Shown here piece after piece: positions 8,784-19,860 of a stretch of DNA of 64,000 nt. Both the position numbers and the translations under genes were made by a program. How positions within the stretch are numbered: the stretch's first letter is position 1; each line of letters starts with the position of its first letter. Origin of the DNA: Calothrix sp. PCC 7716 (GTDB lineage Bacteria; Cyanobacteriota; Cyanobacteriia; Cyanobacteriales; Nostocaceae); assembly GCF_019977735.1 (NCBI RefSeq), contig NZ_AP025018.1, positions 2,852,001 to 2,916,000 of the forward strand, written 5' to 3'. Under the pieces are notes generated by a model that did no database searches, was not told the origin of the DNA, and was given only the letters and a program-made list of their open reading frames with translations.

Positions 8784-10220
8784 TTAATTCTGATTTAATG
8801 TTTTAAGTCTGTGCTGAAATCCTTGAATTAGCTCAATAAAAGATTTACGACGCGGTTCGTTAATAAATACTAATGGTATTAAAGCTACTAATCGAAAAAG
8901 GCTAGATATCACAAATAAACCAGATAAACCACCAAAATAACCATTTTGAACAATAAAACCGCCAATAGTTGTGCCTAATGCTCCACTGGCGCCTGCAACT
9001 GCTGCACTAATAGCAAAATAATTCGCTTGGTTACGTATCGGCGCCACTCCTAATTGCAAATTATTATTGCACAAATCGCTTGCTGCTGAAGTTCCACCTG
9101 TTAAAATATGTATCATGGGCAACCATAACCAGAAGTCTAAATTACTAGTTCCAACTCCCAACCATAAAAATGGAATAATTACTAATATAATTCCGACAAA
9201 AGCTAATATTAAACGATTACCAAAACGGTCTGCTAAACGACCCCAAATTACAAAAAATAGTAGATTTACCGCTGCTTGAATACTTGCATATATTGTCACC
9301 CAACTAACATCTAATGATAGTGTATCTAACATGTAAAGGTTAAAAAAGGGTAAACTCAAGTTAATGGCGAACATCGATAAGCCAAAGTAAAATAAAAACT
9401 TTAAAAAGTTAAAATCTTTAAATATTTCCAAAATCGAAGAAGGTTCTGCCGTTGATGTCACAGCTTCTTTATTTCCATGCTCCGGCGCCCAGTTATGATG
9501 CTGTGGATTTATGTCATACTTAAAATATTGACACCCCAAACTAATATATCCAGATATTATTCCCACGACCATTGCAATACCAAAACCTTGAAGTGTTCCA
9601 CCATGCCAAGCTGAAACTGCAATTCCTGCTAACGGTACACAAATTAAATTTGTAAGACTTCCTACACTATTGCGAAAACCAAAATATCTACCTCGTAAGC
9701 GATGAGGCACTATTATTGCCAACCAACTTAACCAAGATGCGCCACCAAATCCTTCGAGTAAGCGCGTTACTAAAACTATTACTAACGTTATATTAACCAA
9801 ATCATATGAATTTATTAAACCCCAGTTAGCTAAAAATATTGCAATTGCTAAAATGACCCAAAGAGAACGAGCAGTTCCAAATATCAATAGTGAGTAACGA
9901 AACCGACTCGTAGTCTTTTCAGAAAAATAGGCGCCTAATGGCTGAACAAGATTTACCAGCATTGGAATTGACGATAGCATTCCAAACGCTATGGGACTAG
10001 CACCTAATTCTACAACAAAATTACTTAATAAAATTCCACTCGTTGGAATAGCAAAAATATTAGCAAAAACTACATCTATCGTTGAAGCACGTAGCGATGT
10101 ACGAATTGCCTCTTTAGGTATTTTGAGTGGGGAATTTAACGTTACTTTTGTTTCATCATCAACAATAACTATTTCGGATATATCTGCTGACTCTGAGTTT
10201 TTTAATTCGGTAGAATCCAT
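8784..10220 (-). CDS. MFS transporter (12-TM), copy 2
   Basis: 478 aa. It is a close paralogue of the transporter at 2564-4057: the same IRTSLRAST start of the membrane part, AYFSEKTTSRFRYSLL loop, FGGASWLSWLAIIVPHRLRG, WGRLADRFGNRLIL and the same INEPRRKSFIEL tail. Around twelve membrane segments. The two copies flank the sugar-binding protein, SH3 and ScyE genes in the same orientation, which suggests a local duplication later split by insertions. Substrate unknown. Confidence 0.8.
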   Translation of the reverse strand: MDSTELKNSESADISEIVIVDDETKVTLNSPLKIPKEAIRTSLRASTIDVVFANIFAIPTSGILLSNFVVELGASPIAFGMLSSIPMLVNLVQPLGAYFSEKTTSRFRYSLLIFGTARSLWVILAIAIFLANWGLINSYDLVNITLVIVLVTRLLEGFGGASWLSWLAIIVPHRLRGRYFGFRNSVGSLTNLICVPLAGIAVSAWHGGTLQGFGIAMVVGIISGYISLGCQYFKYDINPQHHNWAPEHGNKEAVTSTAEPSSILEIFKDFNFLKFLFYFGLSMFAINLSLPFFNLYMLDTLSLDVSWVTIYASIQAAVNLLFFVIWGRLADRFGNRLILAFVGIILVIIPFLWLGVGTSNLDFWLWLPMIHILTGGTSAASDLCNNNLQLGVAPIRNQANYFAISAAVAGASGALGTTIGGFIVQNGYFGGLSGLFVISSLFRLVALIPLVFINEPRRKSFIELIQGFQHRLKTLNQN

Positions 10221-10501
10221 AGAGAATACACAGCTTTGTGTTCTTAATATTACACAGCACTAGTATATTCTTGGAGTATAAAAAAGCCTTGTATACTTTA
10301 ATACTATAAATCACTAAATGAATTATCTTTTGATTAAATTGACTTTTATTTTGCTTAACCTGTTATTTTGAGTTAAAAGCATCATTTCTGGTTACTATAA
10401 AAAATATTTATTAATACATCTATCTAAAGCAGTAAAATATATAATCATGCATCATCGTTATTTAAAATATCAATGATGTATGATAGGTCGGAGGTTATGT
10501 A

Positions 10502-11407
10502 GTGGTTGAATTGAGAAGACAGCGCACTTCTGCGGGGTGGTACCTTTCAGAAAACTTGGCGGGCTATATATTTATGGCGCCGACTATATTAGTGTTAGGG
10601 GTTTTCGTTGTATTACCTATTCTTTTTGCTGTATACCTGTCGCTGCACAAGGTTCGACTATTGGGTGGTATTGAGTATCGGTTTGTAGGTATAGAGAATT
10701 TTGCGAATTTGGGTACCGATGAAAGAGTATGGATAGCACTGCGGAATACACTTGAGTATGTAATCATTGTTGTGCCATTACAAACTATTTTAGCTCTAAT
10801 TTTGGCGGTAACGCTTAATTCGGGTATTCACGGTAAAAATTGGTGGCGAATTCTTTATTTTTTACCGACTGTAACTTCTTCTGCTGTGCTGACGTTGATT
10901 TTCATGTGGATATACAACAGCAACGGACTCTTAAATAATGTTCTGGCATTTCTTGGACTGCCTACTTATAACTGGTTGGGAGACCCTGCTGTTGCACTCA
11001 AAGGTATTATGTTAATGAATATCTGGTCAACGGCGCCGTTCTTCATGGTAATTTATTTGGCAGCGTTGCAAGATATTCCACAGTCACTATACGAAGCCGC
11101 CGAACTCGATGGCGCCAACGGTTGGCAAAAATTTATAAATATTACAGTTCCCATTCTGCGTCCAGTAACATTTTTCGTATTATCAATGGGAATTATTGGT
11201 ACATTTCAATTATTCGACCAATCTTATATTTTCTCTAATGGTACCGGAGGACCCAACAACGCTACACTCACCGTTGTATTACTTATATACCAATCTGTGT
11301 TTCGTTACTTACAAATGGGTTACGGCGCCGCTATCGCATTTTTACTTGCTATCGTTATTATTATGGCTACATTAATTCAACGTCGCTTCTTTGGAGAAAA
11401 AGCGTAA
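10502..11407 (+). CDS. ABC sugar transporter permease (MalF/UgpA type)
   Basis: 301 aa, GTG start placed 6 bases after a good GGAGG site. Six membrane segments. The EAA loop that contacts the ATPase is clear: YEAAELDGANGWQKFINITVP. This is the first of the two permeases of a carbohydrate importer. Its likely partners are the binding lipoprotein at 4519 and the second permease at 19861, which are usually direct neighbours. Here they are separated by 4.7 kb and 8.4 kb. Confidence 0.88.
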   Translation: MVELRRQRTSAGWYLSENLAGYIFMAPTILVLGVFVVLPILFAVYLSLHKVRLLGGIEYRFVGIENFANLGTDERVWIALRNTLEYVIIVVPLQTILALILAVTLNSGIHGKNWWRILYFLPTVTSSAVLTLIFMWIYNSNGLLNNVLAFLGLPTYNWLGDPAVALKGIMLMNIWSTAPFFMVIYLAALQDIPQSLYEAAELDGANGWQKFINITVPILRPVTFFVLSMGIIGTFQLFDQSYIFSNGTGGPNNATLTVVLLIYQSVFRYLQMGYGAAIAFLLAIVIIMATLIQRRFFGEKA

Positions 11408-11499
11408 GGTTTAGTTTGCCCCATTACCACGTATTGTAAAACTTTACTCATTCTATAGGCTAATATAGTCAGGCATAGTAAAACATTCCTAACCTCAAA

Positions 11500-11727
11500 T
11501 GAAATTATCAGTCGGTTGCCAAGTATATGGGTATTGCTTACCATACTGCTTGGAAGCACTACAAAAACGGTTTAATTCCCTACCCAACAAGGCAACTTCC
11601 ATCCGGTGCCGTAATTGTAGATTTTGATCCAAAAAACGAACCTGGATATAAAAAGTACACGCGCCGAAGCAATAATAGCGCGTGTGTCCAGTGCCGAGAA
11701 CAGAAAAAATTTAGAGTCACAAGCTGA
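11500..11727 (+). pseudogene. IS607-type serine recombinase (TnpA), fragment
   Basis: ATGAAATTATCA at 11500 encodes the typical MKLS start of IS607 TnpA. One base appears lost near 11518. After that the next frame continues KYMGIAYHTAWKHYKNGLIP...LPSGAVIVDF, the DNA-binding N-terminus of this recombinase family. The catalytic recombinase domain is absent, and the frame runs into unrelated sequence and a stop at 11727. Confidence 0.65.
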
Positions 11728-11862
11728 GAGGTTGTGTAGATACTCAGAAGCATTCATAGTATCAAATCATTCACATTGTTAAAGAAGTAGGGAGTGGTTT
11801 AAACGATAATCGTAAAAAGTACGAGAGTTGCTTTTAAAACAGGATGATTTTGATGTTCGCGC

Positions 11863-12462
11863 GTGTTGAACCAATTCTATAATTCAAAGCGTGCGGCAAT
11901 TACTTCTAGCAACGAAAATACAAGCTCAAAACGATTAAAAAAGTTTACCACGTCCAGGAATCATAAGGTAAAAGATTATTTACATAGAGCATCGACTTAT
12001 GTAATTAACCTTTTAGCTGAGTTGGGTGTGAGTAAATTAGTTTTGGGCAAAAATAAGGGATGGAAGAATGGTATTAATATTGGAGGAATTAATAACCAAA
12101 ATTTTGTACAGATACCTCATGCTCAGTTGATAGAAATATTGATGTATAAAGCAGCAATGAAAGGTATTCAAGTAATTATTCAGGAAGAATCTTATACCTC
12201 TAAGGCAAGCTTTTTGGATAATGATTTTATTCCGGTTTATGGGAACAAACCACAAGACTGGAAACCATCAGGAAAACGGATAAAAAGAGGTTTGTATATT
12301 TCCCAGAATGGTATTGCTATAAATGCAGATATCAACGGAAGTTACAATATCCTTAAAAAAGCATTCCCCGAAGCTTTAGGGATAGGGGACAGTGAGGTGT
12401 TAGTTACCCCCAGGAAGGTAAATTTAGAAGGTCATGCACTCAAACTGGTGACTCCCTTCTAG
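11863..12462 (+). pseudogene. TnpB-like nuclease, C-terminal fragment
   Basis: About 199 codons matching the second half of IS605/IS607 TnpB: KVKDYLHRASTYVINLLAELGVSKLVLGKN, the QEESYTSKASFLD segment and the last RuvC piece NADINGSYNILKKAFP with the catalytic Asp. The N-terminal half, with the first RuvC Asp, is missing. The usual zinc-finger cysteines are not seen (Ser in SKASF, none in the following loop). With the TnpA fragment just upstream this is a decayed IS607-like element of about 1 kb. Confidence 0.7.
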
Positions 12463-12559
12463 ATAAGGATTCAATTCCAATCCTTCTACAAAGTTTTGTG
12501 AAGAAGTAGCAGTTATCTATTATAGAAAGCTACGTCTGCCTATATTAGACTATACAAAA

Positions 12560-13222
12560 CTAAACTATCATTCCTTTGGCAATAGCTATTGTTACAGCCT
12601 CGGTGCGCGTACTAGCTCCAAGTTTATGTAAAATAGCGTGGACATGTACTCTCACTGTTCCAGGTGTAATGTAAAGTTTATCGGCTATTTGCTGATTCGT
12701 TTGATTTGCTGCGATTAAAATCAAAATTTCTTGCTCGCGTTGGGTAAGTATATTTTGTACTGGTGAAGATTTAATTACATCAGGTTGTGCCCGCGCTGCA
12801 AACGCAAAACGTATTTCTTGGGTAGCTTTTTCATCCCACCATGAGGCGCCACTTGCTACAGAACGCAACGCTAGTACTAACTTTTCTGGATTTATACCTT
12901 TAAGGCAGTATCCTTGGGCGCCTGCTTCAATAATTTGCATTACCAGTGATTGTTCGGAGTGGGAAGATAAAACTAATACTGGCAATTGAGGATGATTTTG
13001 TTTGATAATCCGACATGTTTCCATTCCTCCAATTCCAGGTAAACCAATATCTAGCAAAACAACATCAAGCTGGTAAGAATTTACTAGTTCGATTGCTGTT
13101 TCACCGTCAATAGCTTCAGCAACAATTTCTAAATTTTCTTCTTGCTGTAACCTGACCTGCAATCCCAGACGGAATAACTCATCGTCCTCAACCAAGAGAA
13201 CTTTTACTTTTAATGGCGCCAT
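12560..13222 (-). CDS. NarL/LuxR-type response regulator
   Basis: 220 aa. Receiver domain in residues 1-120 (LLVEDDELFRLGL acid pair, phospho-Asp in VVLLDIGLPGIGG, Lys in YCLKGI), then a LuxR-type DNA-binding domain (LTQREQEILILIAANQTNQQIADKLYITPGTVRVHVHAIL). It follows the sensor kinase at 13284-14405 with a 61-base gap, so the two form a cognate pair. The pair is divergent from kdpA and could control it, but this is inferred from position. Confidence 0.88.
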   Translation of the reverse strand: MAPLKVKVLLVEDDELFRLGLQVRLQQEENLEIVAEAIDGETAIELVNSYQLDVVLLDIGLPGIGGMETCRIIKQNHPQLPVLVLSSHSEQSLVMQIIEAGAQGYCLKGINPEKLVLALRSVASGASWWDEKATQEIRFAFAARAQPDVIKSSPVQNILTQREQEILILIAANQTNQQIADKLYITPGTVRVHVHAILHKLGASTRTEAVTIAIAKGMIV

Positions 13223-13283
13223 TTCTTGAAAAGGGTTTACACTCCCCTATTTTACACCCACTTGAAACACTAGCTTTAAAAGG

Positions 13284-14405
13284 CTAAAAAGCATAAACTG
13301 GTAGTTTGAAACCAAAAATAGCTCCACTGCTTGTACTATTTGCACTAAAAGAACTAATTTTTGCTGACTCACGGTTTTCAGCCCAAATTATACCGCCATG
13401 TGCTTCGACTATTTGACGCGAAAGATAAAGTCCTAGCCCAAACCCTTTCGCACGTCTGTCGCTGTTACCTTGGTAAAACCGCTCAAACAGATTTGGAAAT
13501 TGTTCTGGTTGAATTCCAGCACCTGTATCTAATATCTTCACGACTTGGTAAGATGGTTGTGGCTCTAAAACAACTTCTACAATACCACCTCGCTGCGAAT
13601 GGTTAATTGCATTGACTAATAAATTGGTAAAAACACGCTCTAATTGTAAAGCATCACCTAGTACCCATAATGATGAGCGAAAATCTGAGTCTCCATGCCG
13701 AAATGAAATAAATACACGACGTGAAGCTGCCAAATCTGTCAAAGTACTAGTCGCTTGCTCTGCAATAGCAACTAAATCTAACGCTTCTAAGTTAAGTTTC
13801 AACCCTTCTGTGTCATTGCGATAAATATCTAACAGCGTTTCAAGCAATTGTAGTGAACCATCATGACTACGCACCATTGTTGCTAAAACTTTCTGCTGTG
13901 GTTCGGAAACGGCGCCAAATTTTTCTTGTTGAAAGGCTTTTAACGTTTCGATTGCTCCTAAAAGAGGTGTTTTTAAATCGTGGGTAAGGGTACTCGCAAA
14001 GTCTTCACGCAATTGAACCAGTTTTTGCTGTGCTTCCAACTTCGCTTTGGTCAAGTTAATAGCTTCTTCTGAACGTCGCAACCGTTGACTAAGAAAACCC
14101 GTAACTATTAACGATATCGATGCAATAATTCGGTTTGTAAGGGTAGAAGTCGTGATCAGACTTCCTACAGGTATCCACACATTTAACATGGTTAGAAAAA
14201 CTGCAACAAATGTGGCTTTAAACGTGGCACGAGAACCAAACCAAGACCCAGCAAGCAAAATTGGTACTGTATAAACATATCCAAAAACGAAGTCTGGTGG
14301 TGTAGCAAACTCAAATATAAATAGAATTAAGAATAGTGCTGCGATAATTAAATAACTACCGTTACGTAAATATTTTAATTTTGCTCTAGCTTGAGATGAT
14401 GTCAT
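13284..14405 (-). CDS. Membrane sensor histidine kinase
   Basis: About 373 aa from the ATG at 14405; the frame extends to 14435. The N-terminus has about four membrane helices with almost no extracellular domain (VFGYVYTVPILLAGSWFGSRATF), then a short coiled coil. The HisKA box is ASTLTHDLKTPLLGAIE, with the phospho-His. The ATPase domain has the N box (NLLVNAINHS), G1 (ILDTGAGI), F box and G2 (GFGLGLYLSRQIVEAHGG). Transcribed before the NarL-type regulator. In Anabaena, kdp operons are controlled by truncated KdpD-type sensors; this protein is not KdpD-like outside the kinase core. Confidence 0.85.
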   Translation of the reverse strand: MTSSQARAKLKYLRNGSYLIIAALFLILFIFEFATPPDFVFGYVYTVPILLAGSWFGSRATFKATFVAVFLTMLNVWIPVGSLITTSTLTNRIIASISLIVTGFLSQRLRRSEEAINLTKAKLEAQQKLVQLREDFASTLTHDLKTPLLGAIETLKAFQQEKFGAVSEPQQKVLATMVRSHDGSLQLLETLLDIYRNDTEGLKLNLEALDLVAIAEQATSTLTDLAASRRVFISFRHGDSDFRSSLWVLGDALQLERVFTNLLVNAINHSQRGGIVEVVLEPQPSYQVVKILDTGAGIQPEQFPNLFERFYQGNSDRRAKGFGLGLYLSRQIVEAHGGIIWAENRESAKISSFSANSTSSGAIFGFKLPVYAF

Positions 14406-14508
14406 TGTTGAAACTATCCTACATATGTTTGACAAAGAGATGTTATGAGTTAAGAGCGTCTATACAACAACTTTACTATTTTTCTTCTGACTGCGGTATA
14501 TAAATGCT

Positions 14509-14580
14509 GTTTAAGCTTGCGTTTAGCCAAGTTTAGTTGTTATAAACAAATTAAACGTTTGTGTTTAGTTGTATCTAAAC
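14509..14580. promoter_or_regulatory. Cluster of GTTTAG half-sites between the sensor kinase and kdpA
   Basis: Direct GTTTA(G/A) copies at 14509, 14521, 14531 and 14563 and inverted copies at 14551 and 14575. The last pair forms GTTTAG-N6-CTAAAC. The spacing and the place in a divergent promoter region suggest an operator. No protein is assigned to it. The rest of 14436-14760 is AT-rich, with no gene. Confidence 0.45.
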
Positions 14581-14760
14581 GCTTCTATATCTTCGCTTTA
14601 TTTTGTTTAAGGCTAACTCAATTGTGTAGCCATCACAATAACCTCTTGGTCTAGTAAATGCTAAATTATACCTACTATATCTAGCTATATTTCAATAAAA
14701 ATTTCATAATTTATATATTGATTCATTTGATTCATACTCTATTTGGAGTGAAATTAATTC

Positions 14761-16509
14761 ATGTTAGAAGGATGGATTCAAATTACCTTAACGTTACTTA
14801 TAGTAGTGGCAATAACTCCCTTTTTTGGTAAATATATTGCGCGCGTCTTTTTGGGAGAAAGCACAATTCTCGACCCAATTTTAAACCCGCTGGAACGAGT
14901 ACTTTTCTCTCTGATGGGGGTTTCAATTCGAGAAAATATGACGGGTTGGCAGTATGCACGCGCAATTGTTTACAGCAATATTGTAATGGCAATGCTGATA
15001 TTTTTCATCATTCTGAATCAAGGTTGGCTACCTTTCAACCCAACAAATGTTCCGGCGCCAACTTGGGATACAGCATTACACACCACAATATCCTTTATCA
15101 CCAACACCAATCAACAGCATTATTCTGGTGAAACATATTTAAGCTATGCTAGCCAAGTTTTTGGACTCGGTTATCATATGTTTGTTTCTGCGGCAACTGG
15201 TTTAGCTGTGGGAATTGCTTTTATTCGCGGGTTGACTGGTCGGTCGTTGGGTAATTTTTACGTTGATTTAACTCGTGCGATTACACGAATATTATTACCC
15301 ATCAGCATTGTCGGCGCCATCGTCTTAATTGCTGCTGGTGTTCCAGAAACGTTAGCTGGTCCTGCAATAGTAAGTACTTTAGAAGACCCTAACATCAGCC
15401 AAGCAATAGCACGTGGTCCCGTTGCCCACTTCGAGATAATTAAGGAATTAGGTGAAAACGGAGGTGGATTTTTTGCAATAAACTCAGCACATCCATTTGA
15501 AAACCCTAATGCCTTTACAAACTTAATCCAAATAGTCGCACTACTATCTATCCCTACTTCTTTAATTTACGCTTACGGTGTATTCGCCAATAATATCAAG
15601 CAAGCTTGGTTAGTATACGGCATGGTATTTACCTTGTTTGTAATATTTATTGCAGTAGTCGGTGTAGGAGAATATAACGGTAATCTTGCTGTCAATGCAC
15701 TATTAGGTAGTCAGCAACCAAACTTAGAAGGTAAAGAAGTCAGATTTGGATGGGCACAGTCAGCATTGTATGCTGTAGCAACAACAGGCACAATGACAGG
15801 CGCCGTTAATAGTTTGCATGATTCATTCATGCCAAATGGCGGTTTTATTACCTTGTCGAATATGTTCTTACAAATCATGTGGGGTGGACAAGGTACAGGA
15901 ACTGCTTACTTGTTTGCGTACTTAATATTGGCAGTATTCGTTACAGGTTTGATGGTGGGACGTACACCAGAATTTTTAGGACGCAAAATCGAAAAGCGCG
16001 AAGTTGTGCTTGCAAGTTTCTTAATACTTCTAGTTCACCCAATCGCCATTTTAATCCCAGCAGGTATTACGCTTGCATTTCCTGACCAATTAGCTGGTAT
16101 TAGTAACCCAGGTTTCCACGGGTTTTCACAAGTAATCTACGAATATGCTTCTGCCGCAGCTAATAATGGTTCGGGTTTTGAAGGTTTAGGTGACTCTCAA
16201 CCATCTCCAATTGCTATTGCCACAGGTGCAACGACAACCGCAACTGCATTGTGGTGGAATTTAAGCACATGTTTCAGTTTACTTGCAGGACGTTATGTTC
16301 CAATTACGGGTTTACTGTTTTTGGCTGATAGTATGTCTCGCAAACAACCTGTACCAATGAATGTAGGTACACTCCGTACCGACACTGGATTATTTACAGG
16401 TGTAACAGCAGGTGTAATTTTAATTTTAGGCGCCTTGACATTTTTTCCAGTACTAGCTCTAGGACCAATTGCCGAAGCATTCCAAATAGCTAAATTCTAT
16501 GCCAACTAA
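14761..16509 (+). CDS. kdpA: K+-transporting ATPase subunit KdpA
   Basis: 582 aa, close to the usual 560. It is the channel-like, K+-selecting membrane subunit of the high-affinity KdpFABC pump. Seen: many membrane spans, NQQHYSGE, the selectivity region [40 protein letters not shown] and the late NNGSGFEGL filter repeat. The stop overlaps the kdpB start by 11 bases, so translation is probably coupled. The operon would be induced by K+ shortage; the GTTTAG cluster upstream is a candidate control site. Confidence 0.96.
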   Translation: MLEGWIQITLTLLIVVAITPFFGKYIARVFLGESTILDPILNPLERVLFSLMGVSIRENMTGWQYARAIVYSNIVMAMLIFFIILNQGWLPFNPTNVPAPTWDTALHTTISFITNTNQQHYSGETYLSYASQVFGLGYHMFVSAATGLAVGIAFIRGLTGRSLGNFYVDLTRAITRILLPISIVGAIVLIAAGVPETLAGPAIVSTLEDPNISQAIARGPVAHFEIIKELGENGGGFFAINSAHPFENPNAFTNLIQIVALLSIPTSLIYAYGVFANNIKQAWLVYGMVFTLFVIFIAVVGVGEYNGNLAVNALLGSQQPNLEGKEVRFGWAQSALYAVATTGTMTGAVNSLHDSFMPNGGFITLSNMFLQIMWGGQGTGTAYLFAYLILAVFVTGLMVGRTPEFLGRKIEKREVVLASFLILLVHPIAILIPAGITLAFPDQLAGISNPGFHGFSQVIYEYASAAANNGSGFEGLGDSQPSPIAIATGATTTATALWWNLSTCFSLLAGRYVPITGLLFLADSMSRKQPVPMNVGTLRTDTGLFTGVTAGVILILGALTFFPVLALGPIAEAFQIAKFYAN

Positions 16510-18640
16510 TATTGACCCATCTAAGCAAAAAGTATCACAAGGCACTAGAGATTCGCGCAGGCATACGCCCAAAGTGAATATGAGTGGGCTGTACCAAAGA
16601 GCAATTAGTGAGTCTTTTCTCAAGCTTCATCCCAAAGTTGCCGTCAGAAACCCAGTTATGTTTATTGTCTGGGTCGGCACAATTGTTACTTTACTCGTAA
16701 CTATAAATCCGAATTTATTCGGTACAGTGCAAGCGAATATTAACCAACAACGCTTACTAAACGGAATTATTACTTTCATTTTGTTTTTCACCGTTGTTTT
16801 TGCGAACTTTGCAGAAGCAGTTGCCGAAGGACGAGGTAAAGCACAAGCAGATTCGTTAAGGTCAACTCGTTCTGATACCGTCGCTAAAAAAGTCTTACCT
16901 GATGGCACAGTTGTAAATACAAATTCAACCGAACTTAGACGTGGTGACATTGTTAAAGTCGTAGCAGGTGATATGATTCCTGCAGACGGCGACGTAATTG
17001 CTGGTCTTGGTTCAGTTGATGAATCCGCGATAACAGGAGAGTCGGCGCCTGTACTTAAGCAACCTGGAACAGATATTGCAAGCTCCGTCACAGGTGGTAC
17101 ACGCTTACTTTCTGATGAACTAACTGTTCGTATTTCTGCTGACCCAGGTCAAGGTTTTATTGACCGAATGATTTCTTTAGTAGAAGGCGCCGAACGTTCT
17201 AAAACACCAAACGAAATCGCTTTAACTGTATTACTCGCCGTACTAACACAAGTATTCTTAATCGTAGTTTCCACGGTTCCACCTTTTGCCGGCTACATTG
17301 CTAACTTTGTCAGCACAATATATGGTGAAGCGGCAGCAAACAACTTACGCACAGGCGCCAGTATTGCAATCTTAATATCATTATTAGTCGCCCTAATTCC
17401 TACAACTATTGGTGGTTTACTAAGTGCAATAGGTATCGCGGGGATGGATAGAGTCGCACAATTTAATGTTGTTGCCACCTCTGGACGTGCAGTAGAAGCT
17501 TGTGGTGATATCAATACTCTAGTACTAGACAAAACAGGTACAATTACATTAGGAAATCGGTTAGCGAATGAATTTATTCCCGTAAACGGTCACTCAGTTC
17601 AAGAAGTTGCACAAGCTTCATTAGAAGCTAGTTTGTTCGATGAAACACCAGAAGGTCGTTCGATTGTAGCGTTAGCAGAAAAGTCACAAGCGACATTAGA
17701 TTTTAATACAAAAAGTGCAGAAGGGATAGAATTTTCTGCCAAAACCCGAATGAGCGGAACTAATTTACCCGATGGTCGTGAACTTCGTAAAGGCGCCGTT
17801 GATGCAATTAAAGGTTTTGTACGTTCGCGCGGTGGTAATGTACCCGCTCAATTAGACGAAGCTTTCGAGCGTGTATCTCGATTAGGGGGCACACCACTAG
17901 CAGTTTGTCAAGATAACGATATTTATGGTGTAATTTACCTCAAAGATATAGTCAAACCAGGTTTACGCGAACGTTTTGACCAACTGCGACGCATGGGAGT
18001 AAAAACAATCATGCTCACAGGAGACAACAGAATTACAGCATCGGTTATTGCTGAAGAAGCAGGAGTTGATGACTTTATTGCAGAAGCAACACCCGAAGAC
18101 AAAATTGACGTAATTCGTAACGAACAAAGTCAAGGTAAACTCGTAGCCATGACTGGGGATGGCACAAACGACGCACCTGCACTAGCACAAGCAAATGTTG
18201 GTGTAGCGATGAACTCAGGAACACAAGCAGCCAAAGAAGCAGCCAACATGGTGGACTTAGACTCCGACCCCACCAAATTAATAGACCTAGTAACAATTGG
18301 TAAACAGTTATTAATTACTCGTGGCGCCTTAACAACATTCTCAGTAGCAAACGACATCGCCAAATATTTCGCCATTATTCCCACTATTTTTGGTGCAGCA
18401 GGAATAGGCGCCTTAAACATCATGCAATTAAAAAGCGCACAATCAGCAATAGTCAGTGCCCTAATTTACAACGCCTTAATTATTCCAGTACTAATACCCC
18501 TAGCATTAAAAGGAGTAAAATTCCGCCCCCTAACCGCCGACCAACTTTTAAAACGTAACATTCTCATCTACGGACTAGGTGGTATCATCGCTCCCTTTAT
18601 TGCTATCAAACTAATCGACATCATTCTACCTTTATCTTAA
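16499..18640 (+). CDS. kdpB: K+-transporting ATPase subunit KdpB
   Basis: 713 aa P-type ATPase, the energy-coupling subunit. Motifs: TGESAPV in the actuator domain, the phosphorylated Asp in [15 protein letters not shown], and [19 protein letters not shown] in the hinge. About 30 extra polar residues precede the usual start, so a later start near [10 protein letters not shown] (16580) is possible. The upstream start is kept because it overlaps kdpA. Confidence 0.95.
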   Translation: MPTNIDPSKQKVSQGTRDSRRHTPKVNMSGLYQRAISESFLKLHPKVAVRNPVMFIVWVGTIVTLLVTINPNLFGTVQANINQQRLLNGIITFILFFTVVFANFAEAVAEGRGKAQADSLRSTRSDTVAKKVLPDGTVVNTNSTELRRGDIVKVVAGDMIPADGDVIAGLGSVDESAITGESAPVLKQPGTDIASSVTGGTRLLSDELTVRISADPGQGFIDRMISLVEGAERSKTPNEIALTVLLAVLTQVFLIVVSTVPPFAGYIANFVSTIYGEAAANNLRTGASIAILISLLVALIPTTIGGLLSAIGIAGMDRVAQFNVVATSGRAVEACGDINTLVLDKTGTITLGNRLANEFIPVNGHSVQEVAQASLEASLFDETPEGRSIVALAEKSQATLDFNTKSAEGIEFSAKTRMSGTNLPDGRELRKGAVDAIKGFVRSRGGNVPAQLDEAFERVSRLGGTPLAVCQDNDIYGVIYLKDIVKPGLRERFDQLRRMGVKTIMLTGDNRITASVIAEEAGVDDFIAEATPEDKIDVIRNEQSQGKLVAMTGDGTNDAPALAQANVGVAMNSGTQAAKEAANMVDLDSDPTKLIDLVTIGKQLLITRGALTTFSVANDIAKYFAIIPTIFGAAGIGALNIMQLKSAQSAIVSALIYNALIIPVLIPLALKGVKFRPLTADQLLKRNILIYGLGGIIAPFIAIKLIDIILPLS

Positions 18641-18649
18641 CGAATCCCC

Positions 18650-18722
18650 CCTAGCCCCCCTTAATAAGGGGGGAACAAGAAAAAGTTTAACCCCCCTTAT
18701 TAAGGGGGGGCAGGGGGGGATC
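18650..18722. repeat. Paired CCCCCCTTAATAAGGGGGG palindromes
   Basis: Two copies of a GC-rich palindrome separated by about 25 bases, between kdpB and kdpG. The same family occurs at 34471-34587, 38917-38992 and 61957-62088. Here it sits inside an operon and may reduce read-through or protect the upstream mRNA. Confidence 0.8.
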
Positions 18723-18751
18723 AAAACCCGAATATAAAAACCCAAACACCG

Positions 18752-19018
18752 ATGAAACTAACACACAAAAAATCCCAAATTTACCCACGCACCGTTGAAA
18801 CAGTAATAGAAATCTGGACTACTTGGCGCCGTCAAAAATTCCCGTTATACATATTCATCGCCATGTGCCTCAACGTAATAGTGGCGCCAGTAGTATACGC
18901 AGCAACCGATGAAAAATTCTCTCATGTTCAAGCATGGTTATTAGGACTATTAGGACTAACAGCATTAGCACTTTCTACTTATTTATTCTTTGTAATGTTT
19001 GTACCCGAAAGATTTTAA
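18752..19018 (+). CDS. kdpG: KdpG/KdpF-like small membrane protein
   Basis: 88 aa with two hydrophobic segments. The end (TALALSTYLFFVMFVPERF) resembles the tiny KdpF subunit that stabilises KdpA/KdpB in other bacteria; the polar N-terminus is extra. Anabaena kdp operons carry a gene called kdpG at this position, between kdpB and kdpC, and length and context agree. The symbol is by position and resemblance. Confidence 0.7.
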   Translation: MKLTHKKSQIYPRTVETVIEIWTTWRRQKFPLYIFIAMCLNVIVAPVVYAATDEKFSHVQAWLLGLLGLTALALSTYLFFVMFVPERF

Positions 19019-19033
19019 AAGGAAGGACTATAT

Positions 19034-19690
19034 ATGAGTTTTGCACGCGAAGCCAACCGAGCCATACGTTCTACAATTGTATTATGGGTACTAACAGCAG
19101 TAATTTACCCTTTTCTCATGATTGGCATTGGACAAGCAGTATTTCCATCACAAGCCAACGGTAGCCTAATTACAAATACCCAAACAAATGCCCAAAATCA
19201 AGTAGTTGGTTCAGCTTTAATAGGTCAACCTTTTACATCCGACCGTTATTTTAACAGTCGTCCTAGCACCACCAGTTACAGTACTGCCGACCCTAAAAAA
19301 GACGAAGCTAAAGTATTACAAACAGGAGTTTCTGGCGCCAGTAACCTTGCCCCCAGTAACCCAGCATTAATGGAACGCATCAAAGGAAAAACAGACCTAG
19401 ACCCAAGCAAAAGTATCGAAGGTGACTACAACCGTTTGAAAAAAGCAGGAGTACAACCTACAGCAGACTTAGTATACACCTCCGGCTCCAGCTTAGACCC
19501 CCATATAACCCCTCAAGCCGCTTCTTCACAAATAGCAAGAGTCGCCAAAGTGCGCGGACTCCAACCAAACCAGCTAGACTCACTCATTGCCCAAAACACC
19601 GACGGTCGCTTTCTAGGTATCTTCGGTGAACCAGGAGTAAACGTCTTAAAGCTAAACATCGCCCTAGACAAACTAAAACCAGCCACATAA
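19034..19690 (+). CDS. kdpC: K+-transporting ATPase subunit KdpC
   Basis: 218 aa. One N-terminal membrane anchor (STIVLWVLTAVIYPFLMIGIGQAVF), then the periplasmic part with the family motifs SALIGQPFTSDRYFNSRPS, SGSSLDPHITPQAA and DSLIAQNTDGRFLGIFGEPGVNVLKLN. KdpC assists K+ binding by KdpA. It starts 15 bases after kdpG with an AAGGAAGG site upstream. Confidence 0.95.
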   Translation: MSFAREANRAIRSTIVLWVLTAVIYPFLMIGIGQAVFPSQANGSLITNTQTNAQNQVVGSALIGQPFTSDRYFNSRPSTTSYSTADPKKDEAKVLQTGVSGASNLAPSNPALMERIKGKTDLDPSKSIEGDYNRLKKAGVQPTADLVYTSGSSLDPHITPQAASSQIARVAKVRGLQPNQLDSLIAQNTDGRFLGIFGEPGVNVLKLNIALDKLKPAT

Positions 19691-19860
19691 AATCATTATC
19701 TTGTACATCTTGTGGAACAGGCATCCCTGCCTGTTCTTAATAACTGGACAGGCAAGGATGCCTATCCTACAACAAACAAACAACTCTATAATAGATAAGC
19801 TGATGCGCTTACTCAATCACATCGATATTCATATTATCTCAGCAGAACAATAGCTTGGAG

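Noticed and set aside
11500-12470. Active IS607 element with guide RNA
   Set aside because: TnpA is frameshifted and truncated, TnpB lacks its N-terminal half and zinc-finger cysteines; only remnants remain.
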